Part shown: positions 57,901 to 64,000 of the stretch, piece after piece
Numbering within the stretch: the stretch's first letter is position 1
Layout of the letters: the number at the start of each line of letters is the position of its first letter
Assembly: GCA_026874595.1 (NCBI GenBank)
Contig: CM049308.1
Span: forward strand, 70,592,624-70,656,623
Length of the DNA stretch: 64,000 bases
DNA from: Sipunculus nudus
Taxonomy: Eukaryota; Annelida; Sipuncula; Golfingiida; Sipunculidae
Direction of reading: 5' to 3'
The notes under the pieces: model-generated
What the model saw: the letters and a program-made list of their open reading frames with translations, nothing else
The model's database searches: none
Told to the model about the DNA's origin: nothing
Made by a program: the position numbers and the translations under genes

Positions 57901-60071
57901 CAGAGATGGGGATGATATTTATATAATAATAGGATGTATCATAATAGAAATTTTCAGCTTATCAAAGTAATAGTAATAAAAATAATATATATATATAACT
58001 GAGCTGTAACAGTTATGATGATAGAAGGCAAAGTATCAGAGTAATATGTATTACTTTCTATATAATACTTTGAATTTCCTGCTGTGCCATAAAGCATGTG
58101 ATCAGATAATGCTGAACTGACTTGTTTTGGTCCAGTGACTTTCGATGATATGCCCTTTTGTTACAGCATTCTGTGTGCCTTGAGCTGCTCTGTTGGCCTA
58201 TTGTACTTTGACCAGCTGTTTTCTATGTGGTGACCAGTGGGTCTGATTTATTAGGGTATTTCATTGGACAGAACAAGCAGGTTGAAGCAACAGCAATTAG
58301 ATAGTAAAATACCTCCCATAGACTGCTGGACCAGTCTTTGTTGACTAAAGTTAGTAAAATTATATTGCACATGCACCAGATTTGTTGACCTTTCTATTGT
58401 TAAGGGATATGACAGTATTCAGCCCCCCCCCCACCCCTCCCACATGTTTATGAGAACTGTTTTTCATCACCAAAAATAGAATATATGCATATATATTTAA
58501 TGCACTAGTTAATAATGGCCACTCATTGAAATCAAAACAAATTTTTTTCCCAATTCAGGCAGTTTACCTGATCTTAAGGAACAATTGGCAAGTATAACTA
58601 GTAATAGACTAAAACCTGTCTGGCTGCTATTTCTTTCCACATGAAATGGTAAAACTTGTAATTACTGACACTTAATTTTTTTTTTAGTTTTGAAGCAAAT
58701 TCAACCAATTGTGAACAGAAGTGTAAATTGTGTACTTGTGGAAAAGTAATAGAAGACCTATTATGACACTTGTTACACACCTATGAAATATCTCCAAATG
58801 ACTGCAACCTTTTGAATTGCGAATTGAATTTGAATTGAATAAAAATTAATTGAATTGATATTTTTCTCCAACCCCTTGAATTGAATTGGAATTGAAGTTT
58901 CATTAAAATTCTTTAATTGGAATTGAATTGGAATTGAAAAATTTGAATTGACCCCAGGTCTTGTGCCAGTGTCAATACAATCACTAAGGATGTGACAGGT
59001 ATGCATTATTCAGAATTATTATGAGGTATAATATAACTAAATATTACATAAGTAAATAAGTGTATTTAGGATAATCCAAATTCAACTAGTGTACCTTGGA
59101 AAATTCCTAAGTCACCTATCTGAGATTAGAAAACCAATATATTGTGAACTGCTGAGATTGATATGGAAGTTTACCAGTTTCCATTGGATTTCAACTCTCA
59201 AGCCAACTAGATGAATTCCAAATTTAACTTGATTCCCATTAACTGTGACATATTTGCGTGTCATATAAATTTTAATGAGAAAATAAGAAATTCAAAACAT
59301 AACTAGTATGTATTATATACATGTTAAAATATGTCTCTAATTAGCTCTACTTTACTTAATTAATGATATAGTGATGGTGAATATATGATTTACAGATAAA
59401 ATACTTTATAAAACACAACAAGGGAAGGTAACATAACCTATTATTTCATAATAGTACCCTGTGATAAATGTCCAAATTTACATACACTGTAACACATATT
59501 AGGAGCAGAAATGTATCATGTGATGCGTGATATATCCTGTTGTATTAAACAAGCACATCTAGGAGTCTTAATGTGGGAAAACAGAACATTTGGCAATGTT
59601 TATCACAGGTTAGGATGAAACCACACTCAAAGATTACTTAACCTAAAAGTTTGCTAAATATTCAAACAATGTAATATATAGCATAGCCTGTAGGGTTTCC
59701 CGTTAAACAATAACAAGGCTATGAATTGTCAATGTTAGCCTAAGAACCTTATAGGGACGCGTATCATCAAGTATTTAACGAACTACCTCCTTGAGCACAC
59801 TAGCCAGCATAACCTACCGCTGTAACAGGGGCTGTCAGAGTGCAACAGTGACTGAGCCAGACACAGTAAAATGCAGTTTGTGCACAATACCGGCATGGAC
59901 CTTCCCTGTAACACGTCTGTTTAACCAGTATAACACTTCAGTTCAAGCCTTGTTACAGTTATTCTGTGTTCTTATTAACCTACCAAAGCTTTGGTTGCTT
60001 CTCTTAACAGCCCCACTCTCCACATCCCCATCCAGGGGTCGTTTCCGTGAGTCTTGCACTTCACTCGCCAT
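49444..60071 (-). CDS. NOVA: NOVA/pasilla-type neuro-oncological ventral antigen, five coding exons
   Basis: Joining 60071-59984, 55806-55666, 52273-52122, 51697-51544 and 50663-49444 gives a 584-aa frame with matching phases at all four introns and GT-AG borders. The N-terminus carries DSRKRPL...KRSN, a basic nuclear-localisation-like segment seen in vertebrate NOVA. KH1 is ~30-107 (IIGKGG loop), KH2 ~128-208 (IIGKAG) and KH3 ~497-568 (ILGPGG). The NOVA signature NISYAD...GPVA...NPTGSPYAN follows KH2. The KH2-KH3 linker is Asn/Gly-rich with a run of about 12 Gly. NOVA proteins bind YCAY clusters in nuclear pre-mRNA and control alternative splicing. Length is close to family norms. The 10.6-kb gene is head to head with PPP1CB. 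Confidence 0.95.
50664..51543 (-). other. NOVA intron 4
   Basis: About 0.88 kb, AT-rich, without a recognised extra exon or repeat. In vertebrate NOVA1 a regulated exon lies between KH2 and the last exon; no equivalent was recognised here. Confidence 0.7.
51544..51697 (-). CDS. NOVA: NOVA coding exon 4 (first half of KH2), with a tandem donor
   Basis: It encodes VKILVPNSTAGMIIGKAGNF to ...ERCVTIAG. The donor region reads G|GTA|GTAAGT. Using the first GT (exon end 51544) gives IAG-DPDQ; using the second, stronger GTAAGT (exon end 51541) adds one Ser and keeps the frame. Confidence 0.92.
51698..52121 (-). other. NOVA intron 3 with (TA)n
   Basis: A 424-bp intron that holds a compound TA microsatellite at about 51863-51928 and nothing else recognisable. 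Confidence 0.75.
52122..52273 (-). CDS. NOVA: NOVA coding exon 3 (second half of KH1 and linker)
   Basis: It encodes TTERVCLASGNVDSVKKVISF and on to ...LERHKQ. The acceptor is tttttgcag and the donor GTCAGT. The KH1-KH2 linker is only about 20 residues, shorter than the ~50-residue linker of vertebrate NOVA1. Confidence 0.93.
53700..54250. promoter_or_regulatory. Candidate internal promoter in NOVA intron 2
   Basis: A patch richer in G, C and CpG than its surroundings. On the minus strand a YY1-type ATGGCGG (54153-54147), a CCAAT box (54092-54088) and a GC box (CCGCCC, 54058-54053) follow in promoter order, pointing towards NOVA exon 3. On the plus strand a good donor, CCG|GTGAGT, lies at 53848. 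An alternative NOVA first exon or an antisense transcript is possible; neither is shown. Confidence 0.4.
54362..55380. repeat. 145-bp satellite in NOVA intron 2
   Basis: The core TGACCTTGaaaatgtgtCAAGGTCA recurs at 54497, 54642, 54787 and 55233. The spacings are 145, 145 and, once the SINE and its target duplication (300 bp) are removed, 146 bp. Each unit also has 'gctgcaagtttggtgactgt' and 'tgagttattgcgttaacatcat'. The inverted AGGTCA half-sites in each unit can form a hairpin. Confidence 0.9.
54862..55176 (+). mobile_element. tRNA-derived SINE with 15-bp target-site duplication
   Basis: The 285-bp insert (54877-55161) begins GGGGTTGGACTTAGCC and has RNA polymerase III boxes: A-like TTAGCCTGGTGGTTA (54888-) and B-like AGTTCGAACCC (54924-). 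It ends in TTTAAAAAA. The duplicated target AAGTTTGGTGACTGT flanks it at 54862-54876 and 55162-55176. The insertion splits one unit of the 145-bp satellite. It is not a functional tRNA. Confidence 0.9.
55666..55806 (-). CDS. NOVA: NOVA coding exon 2 (first half of KH1)
   Basis: It encodes DGTVQVKLLVPSIAAGAIIGKGG to SKANDFYPG. The acceptor (tacatttcag) is preceded by a pyrimidine tract 'cttcctcctcttct', and the donor is GTGAGT. The exon ends after DFYPG, as in the vertebrate gene. Confidence 0.93.
55807..56829 (-). other. NOVA intron 1, proximal part
   Basis: No repeat or exon recognised. The open frames here are short and featureless. Confidence 0.5.
56830..57370. repeat. GGTGGCGCCACC dimeric array 4, decayed, in NOVA intron 1
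   Basis: Four diverged palindrome copies near 56845, 56995, 57125 and 57265 (spacings 150, 130 and 140 bp) sit in the same body sequence as array 1, including 'aagctatccaagat' and 'gcaaaattt-aggctgatac'. Confidence 0.75.
57552..58966. mobile_element. hAT-like non-autonomous DNA element with GAATTG-rich ends
   Basis: Inverted ends carry AGACCTGGGGTCAATTC (left) and its complement (right), then reiterated GAATTG/GGAATTGAA words on both sides. The 8-bp word CAGTGTCA directly flanks the element at 57544-57551 and 58967-58974, the target-duplication length of hAT transposons. The outermost few bases of the two ends do not match each other, so the terminal repeat is imperfect. The 1.4-kb element has no transposase frame. 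Confidence 0.78.
58975..59983 (-). other. NOVA intron 1, distal part
   Basis: AT-rich, with no exon or repeat recognised. Confidence 0.5.
59984..60071 (-). CDS. NOVA: NOVA coding exon 1 (N-terminus)
   Basis: ATG at 60071 opens MASEVQDSRKRPL and the exon ends ...RSNQSF plus one base at a GTAGGT donor. The phase-1 end fits exon 2 and makes the join F-D-G, matching the vertebrate E-D-G at the same place. An in-frame ATG 38 codons upstream exists but gives a sequence unlike any NOVA, so the inner ATG is preferred. Confidence 0.85.
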
Positions 60072-60581
60072 GCTGGTTTCTTCTTTCACTATCCAGTGCG
60101 TTCTGCTTTGGGACTGGAGGGTAAAATTTTTTTCATAATAATTTGGTGCTCTGAAACCTGCAAATATTTTACTGCATTTCATATATTCTATTCTAATGCC
60201 AAATAAAATTGAACTCTCTTAACATGCTTTTGTAGTGAATATTTATTTGATTCTGACGAATTAAGAGCTTATTATAATTAAAATATCGTTTGATTATTGA
60301 AATAAAAAAATTTTAACCTTTAAAGTAAGACGTGGTTTATTTCTTTTTAGTAATGCTGCATTAATATGACAGATTAGCCTACTGGTAAACTTGACGATTT
60401 ATGGAATATTTTTCTTTATATTTTTCTGTATACTAAATGTAACCCAGTTTACCTCAAAGGAGTTTTATGTTTGGGTCTAGGCATAATATATTCACCTGAT
60501 GATCCCTGATAAAAATAAGCTGGGGATTTCGCGCATGCGTTGTAAAGGTTGTCAAGTGGCAATGACGTCATCAACATTAAA
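60072..60581. promoter_or_regulatory. Shared divergent promoter region of NOVA and PPP1CB
   Basis: 510 bp separate the two start codons. On the PPP1CB side are an NRF1-type CGCGCATGCGT (60530-60540), a perfect CRE TGACGTCA (60563-60570) and AAAATGGCGG across the ATG, which fits a YY1/TISU-type initiator. The middle is AT-rich with no TATA box placed clearly for either gene. Whether the genes share regulation is inferred. Confidence 0.6.
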
Positions 60582-60633
60582 ATGGCGGAAGGAGAACTGA
60601 ATGTGGATAGTCTGATTTCTCGACTTTTGGAAG
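60582..60633 (+). CDS. PPP1CB: Protein phosphatase 1 catalytic subunit, first coding exon (PPP1CB-like)
   Basis: ATG at 60582 encodes MAEGELNVDSLISRLLE followed by one base (G) at a GTAATT donor. This differs from the vertebrate PP1-beta N-terminus (MADGELNVDSLITRLLEV) at only two positions, and the phase-1 end fits the next codon (Val) of the family. PP1 is a Ser/Thr phosphatase directed by many regulatory subunits; the catalytic core (metal-binding GDIHGQ and GDYVDRG motifs) would be on later exons outside the window. The alpha/gamma isoforms begin differently (MSD/MAD...KLN), which favours the beta type. Confidence 0.9.
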
Positions 60634-63600
60634 GTAATTGTTTGTTATGTTCAGCCGGATGAAACCCTGTCTGTCATGAACGCGTCCTAATAGTCGTTAC
60701 TCTTGTGACAACATCTGGAATAGTTACTCCGTGAATGGTGTCCCGTGAGCTCGGAATTCTTCTCTTTACACTCTTGAATTGGCTGTTCTGCCTTCACTGT
60801 ATCTGGCTCCTGTCAACTATGTCAGGGTTCAGCAACCTGAACACAAGGAAGTGAAGTACCCGCCCATACATTACTGTGGTGTTTTTTAAGTGTTATGTTT
60901 ACCTCATAAGATATTAACTGACTGTAAAACTGGTACAAATCAACGGAAAAACTTATTAGGGGAATATATTCTGACCTATTATATGTGTTATTATTATAGA
61001 AATGACAGAATTTGAAATGTTTAATTTTTATTATATTTAATCCATTCTTAAAGGGGACACCCATCTTTTTTAGGTAAGTTCTCACCCTGTGACAATGGCA
61101 AGAGCTCTCCAGTGATGAGACAGAAGTATTGGCTTAAAATCTTTGAATTTTACATAAAAATAAATTATTTAAGGAGACAGCATCCGTTGTCATGTTTTAA
61201 TAACTTTTATGGTGCCATATCATCCCTTCTTCAGCTACACATATACACAGCTATATATGTTTGACTTTTAGTTTGTTCATGCTTTGACCAGTTACTCTTT
61301 AAAATAATAGGTCAAATTTTGCTCCCTCTGCTTTCCCATTCCATCAAACTCTTATGACAATAAGCCTATTTTATCGTTTCCATAGCCATAAATATGATAC
61401 CATCCATGCCAGGAATGCACAGAGCTAGTTTTGTTATATTTTATATTGAGTAACAGCTCGCTGACCCTGCAACCTGTGTGCATAGACCATAGGCAGCTGA
61501 AGGATACACTCTGAGGCCTTCTCAAAATGACCCCCTGATTGTAATATAAGAAAAATATTCATAAAGCAGTCATGAAAATTGTTAAAATTGCATGCAGGGT
61601 GATAAGTGGATTTGTATTTTTACATTTATAAGTATTTCTGCCTGACTCAAGTTTAATACTGCCATACAGGCTTCAGTAATACAACACATCACTTATTATC
61701 AGATAGATTTGTCATGAGTTCTGACAATGAGTACTTAGGTGTCTGACACTAATGAAGAAAACAAAGATCGATCTGTCATCATTTGGTATAAAGGTTCTAG
61801 ACTAGTGCTAAACTGCATGTTGGTGGCTGGGGTGTTCAGGCATTGGTCACTGAGTCGATGAGGTTGCCAGGGTTGAGGCCAGGTATTTGTACCTGTACCT
61901 AGGCACGCAATTCAGAGTACCTAGATACCTGGCTGACATGAGTAGGAAGTACCTGTACCTGGTATAATGTACTCCAGGTGCATGTATGACACTAGAAATG
62001 GACATCAGGCTTGGATCAATTACATTTATGTACAAAGCTGTCACTGTCAGTGCAGGGGTAATTACCAAGCTTTAACCACTGCTGCCTTTGAAGTTGAGTG
62101 GGCTAGCTGGGCTCTTAAGCTGGTCTATCTCCAACCTCCACCAGGGTTGGGGCCAGCAAGGAGTTTATAGGACTGGAGTCACAACTCTGTACCCAGCCTG
62201 TGTTCCATGTGCCTGACGGGGCCATAACCTAGTTAATCCGGGGTGCACAAAGAGATGCCCGTTGATAACACCCGTGAATGACCAGCGACGGAGCACACGG
62301 GCGATAATATGTGTCAAGCACCTGAAATGACACTGATAGTGACCACCACTACTAAACACTTACATTCACAGTCTTCCGCTCATGGGCACTCTAATGTCAG
62401 CATCAGAGGATTACTATCAACCTCGTAAATGATCAGTATCAGCGAACTAAGGAAGATTTTAGCATTTATTCGGAGAAACTCAAAATTTTCTTACCAGTGA
62501 TGCCTCATATATGACAGCAAAAATTGACGATGAATGGTTGCGTTCGTGCAAACGTTGCTCAACTGAGTTCCCAACACTTGCTCCTCCTGAATATATCTTG
62601 TGTGCATAATTCTAATAACACAATCGGTCAGCGCCTACATATTTTTAGTCGATGTAACTCCAGGAATTTACCCTTCAGCAACTGGATTTATCCCTCTGGC
62701 TGGCAATGCCTGTCCTGGTGATCGTCAGGGCACATGGGACACGTGAGCAGGGTCAATGGGGATGCAAGTGCTGTGCGTGACACCTCCACACAATGGGTGC
62801 ACAGTAGGGTTGATAGGGTTATCTCATGCTAATTGCAATTAAGTGTTGGGGCTGGCCTGTCATGACAACCAGGTCCTTCAGTGGTTGTACTTGTAGCTGG
62901 GTCTTTTGGTCAGTGTAGTATAAAACTAGATGTAGTCGGACAAGGGTCCTCAGACAGCCCCGCATTTCTGTTAGTGCTGGACTAGTTTACATATGGGTGA
63001 AAAATTAAGTAAAATTTTAAAAATATCACAAACAGAAACAGGTTTTTATCAATGGGCTGTTTCACAATCAGGGTACCTAAGTTTGTTTCACTGACACCCA
63101 AAATTCAGCCTCTTTATTTCAACAAATGATTACTTTTAAATCAATGTCCATATGATAGACTAATGTCAAGCTAAAAGTCAGACCTGGATGCCCAAAACTT
63201 ATTGTGTAATATTCAGGTGAAGACCACAAGGTCCAAGTTTTCTAAAATTAGTTAGGATTTGCATGAGCAGGCAAAAGGTGATAATCTGAGACTTCCTTTT
63301 GCATCATGCCACATGCTTTCATAAAAAGAAAGTTTATTTTCATAATAACACCCAAATTAACCATGTGTTATTAATTTTACATGATATAATTGCTGATATA
63401 CATGTCTAGTTATAGAAACTTTTCAATTGTTCATCGTTTCTATTGCTTTAACATGTTGTTCTAGTTGTGTGTTCTTATTTGAATTGATTGAAACATAAAC
63501 ATGAGGAAGAGAGCTGTACATTGGTGAAAATATTATGGATTTATCTCATTCAATAGTTAAGTTATCGCCAGTTGAAAACAGCACATAATTTTGGTACATT

Positions 63601-64000
63601 CTTCCGGAGAAGACATTCACTTTGACATAAATTTAAGACCTGTTTTCCTTGCATGTATATATCAGCTGCTTTAACTGTAAATATGCCATATAAGTTTCTT
63701 ACTGCTCAACATGTATACTGCACAAAATATGCATGTACTATGTGAGAATTTCTTAAAAAATATGTTGCAGAGCAGTACATTTTACACTTTAAACTGTATT
63801 CAGAATGTACTTAAAAGTATGATGAACTGTATAACAAAGCCAAAATTCATGATCCTTTTTTACATTTATTCTTGTTAATAGCTGTTATGTATGTTCAAAG
63901 TATGGATTTACCCTCAAAAACCCATCAAACTAAACACTTCTTCCGGAGAAGACACTTTATTTTGACATTCTTAAATTCTGCTTTACATGTGTTAAAGACT
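60634..64000 (+). other. PPP1CB-like intron 1 (continues beyond the window)
   Basis: No PP1 exon 2 is found. The region holds 'acctgtacctaggtac'-type words (61888-61975, also near 14777), a somewhat GC-richer patch at about 62080-62400 of unknown nature, and a direct repeat of 'cttccggagaagacattca' near 63601 and 63941. Confidence 0.55.

Noticed and set aside
61967-62359. Open frames on both strands in a GC-richer patch of the PPP1CB-like intron
   Set aside because: They do not resemble PP1 exon 2 or any family I recognise; probably repeat-derived.

Overview
This is an AT-rich, intron-bearing and very repeat-rich animal nuclear segment. The repeats look like those of a marine lophotrochozoan, most likely a bivalve mollusc. 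The dominant mobile family has a (GTCC)n microsatellite near one end, a core of ~140-bp repeats and a 3' palindrome, which is the layout of bivalve 'pearl'-type and Helentron-derived elements. The species itself cannot be read from the sequence.

Protein-coding content is small but clear. (1) 11.8-13.4 kb, minus strand: a single-exon gene for a 530-aa protein with two tandem modules, each an EF-hand-like region followed by a nucleoside 2-deoxyribosyltransferase-like domain. This is the family that contains Drosophila Raw. (2) 27.6-28.5 kb, plus strand: the last two coding exons of a small single-pass mitochondrial protein that resembles cytochrome c oxidase subunit 7A. (3) 49.4-60.1 kb, minus strand: a complete NOVA/pasilla-type splicing regulator with three KH domains, assembled from five coding exons with consistent phases (584 aa). 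(4) 60.58 kb, plus strand: the first coding exon of a protein phosphatase 1 catalytic subunit (PPP1CB-like); its remaining exons lie beyond the right edge. NOVA and PPP1CB are head to head, with 510 bp between their start codons.

The rest is mobile and tandem DNA. 0-9 kb: a dimeric array built on the palindrome GGTGGCGCCACC, a minus-strand Helentron-like element, a decayed L2/CR1-type LINE end, a probable solo LTR and ~290-bp tandem repeats. 15-17.6, 20.0-21.5, 23.3-27.3, 30.0-36.4 and 39.7-41.9 kb: copies of the Helentron-like family. Two clear nested insertions can be read out: a 2.6-kb copy inside a palindrome-array element, and a 2.45-kb copy inside an older sister copy. NOVA introns hold a 145-bp satellite split by a tRNA-derived SINE with a 15-bp target duplication, another palindrome array, and a 1.4-kb hAT-like element flanked by an 8-bp target duplication.

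The points most worth following are: the Helentron-like family carries perfect nuclear-receptor-type sites (AGGTCAnnnTGACCT and AGGTCAAAGGTCA) in every long copy; the GGTGGCGCCACC palindrome recurs about 34 times with alternating ~128/~150-bp spacing; and the duplicated EF-hand-like/deoxyribosyltransferase-like protein sits behind a uORF.
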